Shown piece by piece: positions 38,700-50,100 of a stretch of 64,000 nucleotides of DNA. The DNA comes from Albula goreensis (Eukaryota > Chordata > Actinopteri > Albuliformes > Albulidae): the NCBI GenBank assembly GCA_022829145.1, contig CM040744.1, forward strand, positions 6,855,001 through 6,919,000, in the 5' to 3' direction. Below the pieces are notes generated by a model, which had not been told where the DNA came from, searched no databases, and saw nothing but the letters and a program-made list of their open reading frames with translations. A program made the position numbers and the translations under genes. Within the stretch, counting starts at the first letter, position 1. Each line of letters opens with the position of its first letter.

Positions 38700-39064
38700 G
38701 GTGGTCCGATTTTTCATACTTTTTCAGTCCGCGGCTTACGTTTTTTCGGGTTGTGGGAACAACTCGTGATCCTAAATTCTCTGTTTCCACTGTCAGCAAG
38801 TACTGACCAATCATTTTTAGAAGAAAAATCAAGAACTGTTGGTCCGATTTTCATACTTTTTCAGGTCCATACACTGTTGTGAGCTTCAACTGATTTGCGT
38901 TTTCCCATGTAATCCATTCTTGATCCTATTTTTTGTATCTCACTATCAGCAGTAGCTGTCCAATCATTTTAGCAGAAAATCAAGAATTGTGGGGTCCGAT
39001 TTTTCAGACTTTTTCAGGTCCGCGGCTGAAGCTTTTTTTCAGTTGTGGGCTCAACTGATTCCTG
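38700..39064 (+). repeat. Eroded monomers next to the orientation switch
   Basis: Two to three monomers markedly more divergent than elsewhere in the block. One lacks about 40 bp between GGGAACAACTC and GTGATCC, then reads CTAAATTCTCTGTTTCC. Another lacks the T run and CCGCGG (CAGGTCCATACACTGTTGTG) and part of CATTCCTTGCG (CTGATTTGCG). CAGTAGCTGTCC and GGCTGAAGC are also private. The core CCAATCATTTT is kept in each. Confidence 0.85.
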
Positions 39065-39085
39065 AGTCTGAAAAATCGGACCCCA
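38990..39085. repeat. Gapless satellite orientation switch with inverted repeat
   Basis: Array direction changes from forward to reverse without any N. GGGGTCCGATTTTTCAGACT (38991-39010) is matched by its exact complement at 39065-39084; one more base pair extends this to 21 bp. The spacer is 54 bp (39011-39064), containing CAGGTCCGCGG, GGCTGAAGC and GGGCTCAACTGATTCCT. Beyond the 21 bp the arms remain similar as satellite monomers. The sequence 39.1-39.3 kb is not the mirror image of 38.76-38.93 kb, which argues against a simple fold-back read artefact. Confidence 0.88.
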
Positions 39086-40816
39086 ACAAACCTTGTTTTT
39101 TCTGCTTAAAATGATTGGACAGTACTTGCTGATAGTGGATACGAAGAAAATAGGAACCAGGAATGGATTAAATGGGAGAAAATGCAAGGAATTTGTTCTG
39201 CCCAGAACCGAAAAAAAGCCGCGATGACCTGAAAAAGTCTGAAAAAATCGGACTTCAACAATTCTTGATTTTTCTGCTTAAATGATTGGACAGTACCTGC
39301 TGATAGTGGATACGAAGAAAATAGGAACCAGGAATGGATTAAATGGGAGAAAACTCCACGAATCAATTGAGCCCACAACTGAAAAAACGTAAGTCGCGGA
39401 CCTGAAAAAAGTATGAAAATCGGACCCCAACAATTCTTGATTTTTCTGCTTAAAATGATTGGACAGTACTTGCTGATAGTGGATACGAAGAAAATAGGAT
39501 CAAGGAATGGATTAAATGGGAGAAAACGCAAGGAATGAGTTGATCTCACAACCGAAAACGTAAGCCATGGACCTGAAAAAGTCTGAGAAATCGGACCCCC
39601 AACAATTCTTGATTTTTCTGCTTAAAATGATTGGACAGTACTTGCTGACAGTGGATACGAAGAAAATAGGAAACAGGAATGGATTAATTGGGAGAAAACG
39701 CAACGAATGAGTTGAGCCCACAACCGAAAAAAACGTAAGTCGCGGACCTGAAAACAGTATGAAAAATCCGACCCCAACAATTCTTGATTTTTCTGCTTAA
39801 ATGATTGGACAGTACCTGCTGATAGTGGATACGAAGAAAATAGGAACCAGGAATGGATTAAATGGGAGAAAACGCAAGGAATGAATTGAGCCCACAACCG
39901 AAAAAAACGTAAGCCGCGGACCTGAAAACAGTATGAAAAATCCGACCCCGAACAATTCTTGATTTTTCTGCTTAAAATGATTGGACAGTACCTGCTGATA
40001 GTGGATACGAAGAAAATAGGAACCAGGAATGGATTAAATGGGAGAAAACGCAAGGAATGAATTGAGCCCACAACTGAAAAAAAGCAAGTCGCGGACCTGA
40101 AAAAAGTATGAAAAATCGGACCACCAACAATACTTGATTTTTCTGCTTAAAATGATTGGACAGTACCTGCGGATAGTGGATACGAAGAAAATAGGAACCA
40201 GGAATGGATTAAATGGGAGAAAATGCAAGGAATGAATTCAGCCCACAAACCGAAAAAACGTAAGTCATGATCTGAAAATAGTCCGAGAAATCGGACCACC
40301 AACAATACTTGATTTTTCTGCTTAAAATGATTGGACAGTACCTGCGGATAGTGGATACGAAGAAAATAGGAACCAGGAATGGATTAAATGGGAGAAAACG
40401 CAAGGAATGAATTGAGCCCACAACCGAAAAAAAAGTAAGCCGCGGACCTGAAAAAAGTATGAAAAATCCGACCCCCAACAATACTTGATTTTTCTGTTTA
40501 AAATGATTGGACAGTACCTGCTGATAGTGGATACGAAGAAAATAGGATCAAGGAATGGATTACATGGGAGAAAACGCAAGGAATCAGTTGAGCCCACAAC
40601 CGAAAAAAACGTAAGCCGCGGACCTGAAAAAAGTATGAAAAATCGGACCCCCAGCAATTCTTGATTTTTCTGCTTAAAATGACTGGACAGTACCTGCTGT
40701 TAGTGGATATGAAGAAGATAGGAACCAGGAATGGATTAAATGGGAGAAAACGCAAGGATTGAGTTGAGCTCACAACCGAAAAAAACGTAAGCCGTGACCT
40801 GAAAAAAGTATGAAAA
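39065..40816 (-). repeat. Satellite array, reverse, about 10 monomers
   Basis: Continuous with the preceding block but in the A-rich orientation. The first monomers are divergent: ACAAACCTTG, AAGGAATTTGTTCTGCCCAG, GCCGCGATGACCTG, CGGACTTCAAC and ACTCCACGAATCAATTG. Later units are closer to the norm. Two neighbours share CTGAAAACAGTATG (about 39753 and 39928). The block ends at a gap. Confidence 0.95.
40080..40400 (-). repeat. Inverted relative of module D3 with one-monomer local doubling
   Basis: GCAAGTCGCGG, GGACCACCAAC, AATACTTG, CCTGCGGATAG, AAATGCAAGG and GAATTCAGCCC appear in the order expected for the complement of 20280-20480. The GGACCACCAAC/CCTGCGGATAG pair occurs twice, CCTGCGGATAG at 40166 and 40341, one unit apart. 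The intervening unit is divergent (AAGTCATGATCTGAAAATAG, CCGAGAAATCGG). Confidence 0.75.
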
Positions 40817-41316
40817 NNNNNNNNNNNNNNNNNNNNNNNNNNNNNNNNNNNNNNNNNNNNNNNNNNNNNNNNNNNNNNNNNNNNNNNNNNNNNNNNNNNN
40901 NNNNNNNNNNNNNNNNNNNNNNNNNNNNNNNNNNNNNNNNNNNNNNNNNNNNNNNNNNNNNNNNNNNNNNNNNNNNNNNNNNNNNNNNNNNNNNNNNNNN
41001 NNNNNNNNNNNNNNNNNNNNNNNNNNNNNNNNNNNNNNNNNNNNNNNNNNNNNNNNNNNNNNNNNNNNNNNNNNNNNNNNNNNNNNNNNNNNNNNNNNNN
41101 NNNNNNNNNNNNNNNNNNNNNNNNNNNNNNNNNNNNNNNNNNNNNNNNNNNNNNNNNNNNNNNNNNNNNNNNNNNNNNNNNNNNNNNNNNNNNNNNNNNN
41201 NNNNNNNNNNNNNNNNNNNNNNNNNNNNNNNNNNNNNNNNNNNNNNNNNNNNNNNNNNNNNNNNNNNNNNNNNNNNNNNNNNNNNNNNNNNNNNNNNNNN
41301 NNNNNNNNNNNNNNNN
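40817..41316. other. Assembly gap, 500 N
   Basis: Exactly 500 N, with reverse-orientation satellite on both sides. The last bases before the gap and the first after it share AAAAAGTATGAAAA, so both contigs stop in the same monomer phase. Confidence 0.99.
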
Positions 41317-43754
41317 AAAAAGTATGAAAAATCGGACCCCCAACAATTCTTGATTTTTCTGCTTAAAATGATTGGACAGTACCTGCTGATAGTGGATACA
41401 GAGAAAATAGGATCACAGGAATGGATTAAATGGGAGAAAACGCAAGGAATGAGTTGAGCCCACAACTGAAAAAACGTAAGCCGCGGACCTGAAAAAAGTA
41501 TGAAAAATCGGACCCCAGCAATTCTTGATTTTTCTGCTTAAAATGATTGGACAGTACTTGCTGATAGTGGATACGAAGAAAATAGGAACCAGGAATGGAT
41601 TAAATGGGAGAAAACGCAAGGAATGAGTTGAGCCCACAACCGAAAAAACGTAAGCATGGACCTGAAAAAAGTATGAAAAATCCGACCCCCAACAATTTTT
41701 GATTTTTCTGCTTAAAATGATTGGACAGTACCTGCTGATAGTGGATACGAAGAAAATAGGAACCAGGAATGGATTAAATGGGAGAAAACGCAAGGAATGA
41801 GTTGAGCCCACAACCGAAAAAAACGTAAGTCATGGACCTGAAAAAAGTATGAAAAATCGGACCCCCAACAATTCTTGATTTTTCTGCTTAAAATGATTGG
41901 ACAGTACTTGCTGATAGTGGATACAAAGAAAATAGGAACCAGGAATGGATTAAATGGGAGAAAACGCAAGGAATGAGTTGAGCCCACAACTGAAAAAACG
42001 TAAGCCGCGGACCTGAAAAAAGTATGAAAAATCGGACCCCAACAATTCTTGATTTTTCTGCTTAAAATGATTGGACAGTACCTGCTGATAGTGGATACGA
42101 AGAAAATAGGAACCAGGAATGGATTAAATGGGAGAAAACGCAAGGAATGAGTTGAGCTCACAACTGAAAAAACGTAAGTCGCGGACCTGAAAAAAGTATG
42201 AAAAATCGGACCCCCAACAATTCTTGATTTTTCTGCTTAAAATGATTGGACAGTACTTGCTGATAGTGGATACGAAGAAAATAGGAACCAGGAATGGATT
42301 AAATGGGAGAAAACGCAAGGAATGAGTTGAGCCCACAACTGAAAAAAAAACGTAAGCGGACCTGAAAAAAGTATGAAAAATCCGACCCCAACAATTCTTG
42401 ATTTTTCTGCTTAAAATGATTGGACAGTACCTGCTGATAGTGGATACGAAGAAAATAGGAACCAGGAATGGATTAAATGGGAGAAAACGCAAGGAATGAG
42501 TTGAGCCCACAACTGAAAAAACGTAAGCCGCGGACCTGAAAAAAGTATGAAAAATCGGACCCCCAACAATACTTGATTTTTCTGCTTAAAATGATTGGAC
42601 AGTACCTGCTGATAGTGGATACGAAGAAAATAGGAACCAGGAATGGATTAAATGGGAGAAAACGCAAGGAATGAGTTGAGCCCACAACTGAAAAAAAACG
42701 TAAGCCGTGGACCTGAAAAAAGTATGAAAAATCGGACCCCCAACAATTCTTGATTTTTCTGCTTAAAATGATTGGACAGTACCTGCTGATAGTGGATACG
42801 AAGAAAATAGGAACCAGGAATGGATTAAATGGGAGAAAACGCAAAGGAATGAGTTGAGCCCACAACTGAAAAAAACGTAAGCCGCGGACCTGAAAAAAGT
42901 ATGAAAAATCGGACCCCAACAATTCTTGATTTTTCTGCTTAAAATGATTGGACAGTACTTGCTGATAGTGGATACGAAGAAAATAGGAACCAGGAATGGA
43001 TTAAATGGGAGAAAACGCAAGGAATGAGTTGTGCCCACAACTGAAAAAAACGTAAGCCGCGGACCTGAAAAAAGTATGAAAAATCGACCCCAACAATACT
43101 TGATTTTTCTGCTTAAAATGATTGGACAGTACCTGCTGATAGTGGATACGAAGAAAATAGGATCAAGGAATGGATTACATGGGAGAAAACGCAAGGAATG
43201 AGTTGAGCCACAACCGAAAAAAAAAACGTAAGCCGCGGACCTGAAAAAAGTATGAAAAATCGGACCCCAACAATTCTTGATTTTTCTGCTTAAAATGATT
43301 GGACAGTACCTGCTGATAGTGGATACGAAGAAAATAGGAACCAGGAATGGATTAAATGGGAGAAAACGCAAGGAATGAGTTGAGCCACAACAGAAAAAAC
43401 GTAAGCCAAATGCGGACCTGAAAAAAGTATGAAAAAAAATCGGACCCCCAACAATTCTTGATTTTTCTGCTTAAAATGATTGGACAGTACCTGCTGATAG
43501 TGGATACGAAGAAAATAGGAACCAGGAATGGATTAAATGGGAGAAAACAGAAGGAATGAGTTGAGCCCACAACTGAAAAAACGTAAGCCGCGGACCTGAA
43601 AAAGTCTGAAAAATCGACCCCCAACAATTCTTGATTTTTCTGCTTAAAATGATTGGACAGTACCTGCTGATAGTGGATACAAAGAAAATAGGAACCAGGA
43701 ATGGATTAAATGGGAGAAAACGCAAGGAATGAGTGAGCCCACAACTGAAAAAAC

Positions 43755-43795
43755 GTAAGCCCTGAAAAAGTCGGACCTGAAAAAAACCTGTATGA
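43755..43795 (-). repeat. Monomer with internal rearrangement
   Basis: Reads GTAAGCCCTGAAAAAGTCGG, then ACCTGAAAAAAACC, then TGTATG, where the usual unit has GTAAGCCGCGGACCTG, an A run and GTATG. A CCTGAAAAAG piece is duplicated and the CGCG is lost, consistent with slippage between the repeated CCTG and A runs. Confidence 0.75.
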
Positions 43796-45679
43796 AAAAT
43801 CGGACCCCCAACAATTCTTGATTTTTCTGCTTAAAATGATTGGACAGTACCTGCTGATAGTGGATACGAAGAAAATAGGAACCAGGAATGGATTAAATGG
43901 GAGAAAACGAAGGAATGAGTTGAGCCTACAACCGAAAAAACGTAAGCCGCGGACCTGAAAAAAGTATGAAAAATCGGACCCCCAACAATTCTTGATTTTT
44001 CTGCTTAAAATGATTGGACAGTACCTGCTGATAGTGGATACAAAGAAAATAGGAACCAGGAATGGATTAAATGGGAGAAAACGCAAGGAATGAGTTGAGC
44101 CCACAACTGAAAAAACGTAAGTCCGCGGACCTGAAAAAAGTATGAAAAATCGGACCCCAACAATTCTTGATTTTTCTGCTTAAAATGATTGGACAGTACC
44201 TGCTGATAGTGGATACGAAGAAAATAGGATCAAGGAATGGATTACATGAGAAAACACGCAAGGAATGAGTTGAGCTCACAACAGAAAAAACGTAAGCCGC
44301 GGACCTGAAAAAAGTATGAAAAATCGGACCCCCAACAATACTTGATTTTTCTACTTAAAATGATTGGACAGTACCTGCTGATAGTGGATACGAAGAAAAT
44401 AGGAACCAGGAATGGATTAAATGGGAGAAAACGCAAGGAATGAATTGAGCTCACAACTGAAAAAAACGTAAGCCGCGGACCTGAAAAAAGTATGAAAAAT
44501 CGGACCCCAACAATACTTGATTTTTCTCCTTAAAATGATTGGACAGTACCTGCTGATAGTGGATACGAAGAAAATAGGATCAAGGAATGGATTAAATGGG
44601 AGAAAACGCAAGGAATGAGTTGTGCCCACAACTGAAAAAAACGTAAGCCGCGGACCTGAAAAAAGTCTGAAAAATCGGACCCCCAACAATTCTTGATTTT
44701 TCTGCTTAAAATGATTGGACAGTACCTGCTGATAGTGGATACGAAGAAAATAGGATCAAGGAATGGATTACATGGGAGAAAACGCAAGGAATGAGTTGAG
44801 CTCACAACTGAAAAAAAACGTAAGCCGCGGACCTGAAAAAAGTATGAAAAATCGGACCCCCAACAATTTTTGATTTTTCTGCTTAAAATGATTGGACAGA
44901 ACTTGCTGATATTGGATACGAAGAAAATAGGAACCAGAATTGGATTACATGGGAGAAAACGCAAGGAATGAGTTGAGCTCACAACAGAAAAAAACGTAAG
45001 CCGCGGACCTGAAAAAAGTATGAAAAATCGGACCCCCAACAATTTTTGATTTTTCTGCTAAAGATGATTGGACAGTACCTACTGATAGTGGATACGAAGA
45101 AAATAGGAACCAGGAATGGATTAAATGGGAGAAAACGCAAGGAATGAGTTGAGCCCACAACTGAAAAAACGTAAGCCGGACCTGAAAAAAGTATGAAAAA
45201 TCGGACCCCCAACAATTCTTGATTTTTCTGCTTAAAATGATTGGACAGTACCTGCTGATAGTGGATACGAAGAAAAATAGGAACCAGGAATGGATTAAAT
45301 GGGAGAAAACGCAAAGGAATGAGTTGTGCCCACAACTGAAAAAAACGTAAGCCGCGGACCTGAAAAAAGTATGAAAAATCGGACCCCCAACAATTCTTGA
45401 TTTTTCTGCTTAAAATGATTGGACAGTACCTGCTGATAGTGGATACGAAGAAAATAGGAACCAGGAATGGATTAAATGGGAGAAAAACGCAAGGAATGAG
45501 TTGTGCCCACAACTGAAAAAAACGTAAGCCGCGGACCTGAAAAAAGTATGAAAAATCGGACCCCCAACAATACTTGATTTTTCTGCTTAAAATGATTGGA
45601 CAGTACCTGCTGATAGTGGATACGAAGAAAATAGGAACAAGGAATGGATTAAATGGGAGAAAATGCAAGGAATGAGTTG

Positions 45680-45701
45680 TGCAGCTCACAACTGAAAAAA
45701 A
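45680..45701 (-). repeat. Hybrid monomer joining two variant forms
   Basis: GAGTTGTGCAGCTCACAACTG combines the left part of the TTGTGCCCAC variant with the right part of the GAGCTCAC variant, with three extra bases. Both parental forms are common nearby. It looks like an unequal exchange or conversion junction, though a sequencing error cannot be excluded. Confidence 0.6.
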
Positions 45702-47104
45702 CGTAAGTCATGGACCTGAAAAAGTATGAAAAATCGGACCCCAACAATTCTTGATTTTTCTGCTTAAAATGATTGGACAGTACCTGCTGATAGTGGATAC
45801 GAAGAAAATAGGAACCAGGAATGGATTAAATGGGAGAAAACGCAAAATGAGTTGTGCCCACAACTGAAAAAAAACGTAAGCCGCGGACCTGAAAAAAGTA
45901 TGAAAAATCGGACCCCAACAATTCTTGATTTTTCTGCTTAAAACGATTGGACAGTACCTGCTGATATTGGATACGAAGAAAATAGGAACCAGGAATGGAT
46001 TAAATGGGAGAAAACGCAAGGAATGAGTTGAGCCCACAACCGAAAAAAAACGTAAGCCGCGGACCTGAAAAAAAAGTATGAAAAATCGGACCCCCAACAA
46101 TTCTTGATTTTTCTGCTTAAAATGATTGGACAGTACTTGCTGATAGTGGATACAAAGAAAATAGGAACCAGGAATGGATTAAATGGGAGAAAACAGAAGG
46201 AATGAGTTGAGCCTCACAACTGAAAAAACGTAAGCCGCGGACCTGAAAAAAAGTATGAAAAATCGGACCCCAACAATTCTTGATTTTTCTGCTTAAAATG
46301 ATTGGACAGTACCTGCTGATAGTGGATACAAAGAAAATAGGAACCAGGAATGGATTAAATGGGAGAAAACGCAAGGAATGAGTTGTGCCCACAACTGAAA
46401 AAAACGTAAGCCGCGGACCTGAAAAAAGTATGAAAAATCGGACCCCAACAATTCTTGATTTTTCTGCTTAAAATGATTGGACAGTACCTGCTGATAGTGG
46501 ATACGAAGAAAATAGGAACCAAGGAATGGATTAAATGGGAGAAAACGCAAGGAATGAGTTGAGCCCACAACTGAAAAAACGTAAGTCGCGGACCTGAAAA
46601 AAGTATGAAAAATCGGACCCCAACAATTCTTGATTTTTCTGCTTAAAATGATTGGACAGTACCTGCTGATAGTGGATACAAAGAAAATAGGAACCAGGAA
46701 TGGATTAAATGGGAGAAAACGCAAGGAATGAGTTGTGCCCACAACTGAAAAAAACGTAAGCCATGGACCTGAAAAAAGTATGAAAAATCGACCCCAACAA
46801 TTCTTGATTTTTCTGCTTAAAATGATTGGACAGTACCTGCTGATAGTGGATACGAAGAAAATAGGATCAAGGAATGGATTAAATGGGAGAAAACGCAAGG
46901 AATGAGTTGAGCTCACAACATAAAAAAAACGTAAGCCGCGGACCTGAAAAAAGTATGAAAAATCGGACCCCGAACAATACTTGATTTTTCTGCTTAAAAT
47001 GATTGGACAGTACCTGCTGATAGTGGATACGAAGAAAATAGGAACCAGGAATGGATTAAATGGGAGAAAACGCAAGGAATGAGTTGAGCTCACAACTGAA
47101 AAAA

Positions 47105-47116
47105 AATGGAGGAAAA
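47105..47116 (-). repeat. Monomer with small insertion
   Basis: The A run after CACAACTG is interrupted and extended: an A run, TGGAGG, then AAAACGTAAG. TGGAGG resembles the ATGGGAG segment of the unit. The event adds about 11 bp. Confidence 0.6.
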
Positions 47117-50100
47117 CGTAAGCCGCGGACCTGAAAAAGTATGAAAAATCGGACCCCCAACAATACTTGATTTTTCTCCTTAAAATGATTGGACAGTACC
47201 TGCTGATAGTGGATACGAAGAAAATAGGAACCAGGAATGGATTAAATGGGAAAAACGCAAGGAATGAGTTGAGCCACAACTGAAAAAAACGTAAGCCGCG
47301 GACCTGAAAAAGTATGAAAAATCGGACCCCCAACAATTCTTGATTTTTCTGCTTAAAATGATTGGACAGTACCTGCTGATAGTGGATACGAAGAAAATAG
47401 GATCAAGGAATGGATTACATGGGAGAAAACGCAAGGAATGAGTTGAGCTCACAACCGAAAAAACGTAAGCCGCGGACCTGAAAAAAGTATGAAAAATCGG
47501 ACCCCCAACAATTTTTGATTTTTCTGCTTAAAATGATTGGACAGTACTTGCTGATAGTGGATACGAAGAAAATAGGAACCAGGAATGGATTAAATGGGAG
47601 AAAACGCAAGGAATGAGTTGAGCTCACAACAGAAAAAAACGTAAGCCGCGGACCTGAAAAAAGTATGAAAAATCGGACCCCCAACAATTTTGATTTTTCT
47701 GCTTAAAATGATTGGACAGTACCTGCTGATAGTGGATACGAAGAAAATAGGAACCAGGAATGGATTAAATGGGAGAAAAACGCAAGGAATGAGTTGAGCC
47801 CACAACTGAAAAAAACGTAAGCCGCGGACCTGAAAAAAGTATGAAAAATCGGACCCCCAACAATACTTGATTTTTCTGCTTAAAATGATTGGACAGTACC
47901 TGCTGACAGTGGATACGAAGAAAATAGGAACCAGGAATGGATTAAATGGGAGAAAACGCAAAAATGAGTTGTGCCCACAACTGAAAAAAACGTAAGCCGC
48001 GGACCTGAAAAAAGTATGAAAAATCGGACCCCCAACAATTCTTGATTTTTCTGCTTAAAATGATTGGACAGTACCTGCTGATAGTGGATACGAAGAAAAT
48101 AGGAACCAGGAATGGATTAAATGGGAGAAAACGCAAGGAATGAGTTGAGCTCACAACTGAAAAAACGTAAGTCCGCGGACCTGAAAAAGTATGAAAAATC
48201 GGACCCCAAACAATTCTTGATTTTTCTGCTTAAAATGATTGGACAGTACCTGCTGATAGTGGATACGAAGAAAATAGGAACAAGGAATGGATTAAATGGG
48301 AGAAAACGCAAGGAATGAGTTGAGCCCACAACTGAAAAAAACGTAAGCCGCGGACCTGAAAAAAAGTATGAAAAATCGGACCCCCAACAATTCTTGATTT
48401 TTCTGCTTAAAATGATTGGACAGTACCTGCTGATAGTGGATACGAAGAAAATAGGAACCAGGAATGGATTAAATGGGAGAAAACGCAAGGAATGAGTTGA
48501 GCCACAACTGAAAAAACGTAAGCCGCGGACCTGAAAAAAGTATGAAAAATCGGACCCCAACAATTTTGATTTTTCTGCTTAAAATGATTGGACAGTACCT
48601 GCTGATAGTGGATACGAAGAAAATAGGAACCAAGGAATGGATTAAATGGGAGAAAACGCAAGGAATGAGTTGAGCTCACAACTGAAAAAAACGTAAAGCC
48701 GCGGACCTGAAAAAAGTATGAAAAATCGGACCCCAACAATTCTTGATTTTTCTGCTTAAAATGATTGGACAGTACCTGCTGATAGTGGATACGAAGAAAA
48801 TAGGATCAAGGAATGGATTAAATGGGAGAAAACGCAAGGAATGAGTTGAGCTCACAACCGAAAAAACGTAAGCCGCGGACCTGAAAAAAGTATGAAAAAT
48901 CGGACCCCAACAATTCTTGATTTTTCTGCTTAAAATGATTGGACAGTACCTGCTGATAGTGGATACGAAGAAAATAGGAACCAGGAATGGATTAATGGGA
49001 GAAAACGCAAGGAATGAGTTGAGCCCACAAACTGAAAAAACGTAAGTCGCGGACCTGAAAAAAGTATGAAAATCGGACCCCAACAATTTTTGATTTTTCT
49101 GCTTAAAATGATTGGACAGTACTTGCTGATATTGGATACGAAGAAAATAGGAACCAGGAATGGATTAAATGGGAGAAAACGAAGGAATGAGTTGAGCCCA
49201 CAACTGAAAAAAAAAACGTAAGCCGCGGACCTGAAAAAAGTATGAAAAATCGGACCCCAACAATTCTTGATTTTTCTGCTTAAAATGATTGGACAGTACC
49301 TGCTGATAGTGGATACAAAGAAAATAGGATCAAGGAATGGATTACATGGGAGAAAACGCAAGGAATGAGTTGAGCCCACAACCGAAAAAACGTAAGCCGC
49401 GGACCTGAAAAAGTATGAAAAATCGACCCAACAATTTTGATTTTTCTGCTTAAAATGATTGGACAGTACCTGCTGATAGTGGATACGAAGAAAATAGGAA
49501 CCAGGAATGGATTAAATGGGAGAAAAATCGCAGGAATGAGTTGAGCCCACAACTGAAAAAAAAAATGTAAGTCATGGACCTGAAAAAAGTATGAAAAATC
49601 GGACCCCAACAATTCTTGATTTTTCTGCTTAAAATGATTGGACAGTACCTGCTGATAGTGGATACGAAGAAAATAGGAACCAGGAATGGATTAAATGGGA
49701 GAAAACGCAAGGAATGAGTTGTGCCCACAACTGAAAAAAACGTAAGCAGCGGACCTGAAAAAAGTATGAAAAATCGACCCCAACAATTCTTGATTTTTCT
49801 GCTTAAAATGATTGGACAGTACCTGCTGATAGTGGATACGAAGAAAATAGGAACCAAGAATGGATTAAATGGGAGAAAACGCAAGGAATGAGTTGAGCTC
49901 ACAACTGAAAAAAACGTAAGCCGCGGACCTGAAAAAGGTATGAAAAAATCGGACCCCCAACAATTCTTGATTTTTCTGCTTAAAATGATTGGACAGTACC
50001 TGCTGATAGTGGATACGAAGAAAATAGGAACCAGGAATGGATTAAATGGGAGAAAACGCAAGGAATGAGTTGAGCCCACAACTGAAAAAACGTAAGCCGC

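Larger units (their letters stand above)
18367..39064 (+). repeat. Satellite array block 2, about 118 monomers, forward
   Basis: About 20.7 kb of continuous head-to-tail monomers in the T-rich orientation. Unit spacing is exactly 176 bp over long stretches, for example TTGTTGGGGG or TTGCTGGGGG at 33900, 34076, 34252 and 34428. The first part (to about 28 kb) mixes CGGTTGTG and CAGTTGTG; CAGTTGTG predominates later. A CATGTAATCC plus CTTGATCC monomer type recurs near 23.14, 25.43, 28.23, 29.99, 30.52, 31.40, 34.17, 35.75, 36.28, 37.69 and 38.9 kb. The block erodes over its last ~350 bp and ends at a gapless orientation switch. Confidence 0.97.

Noticed and set aside
18367-39064. CRISPR-like array of repeats
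   Set aside because: The repeats are contiguous 176-bp units with no unique spacers and no associated genes.
18367-39064. CENP-B box within the TTCGTATCCACTATCAG segment
   Set aside because: The required A after TTCGNNNN and the CGGG are absent, so only TTCG matches.
18367-39064. Splice acceptor-like pyrimidine tract plus CAG, twice per unit
   Set aside because: The T-run plus CAG pattern follows from the T-rich monomer; no coding exon or donor context supports splicing, and CAG is often CGG.
37300-40816. Recent palindrome or fold-back read centred on 39.06 kb
   Set aside because: The first monomers after the switch (GTTCTGCCCAG, GGACTTCAAC) are not the complement of those before it (CCATACACTG, CTGATTTGCG), and the variant modules on the two sides are not at mirror positions.
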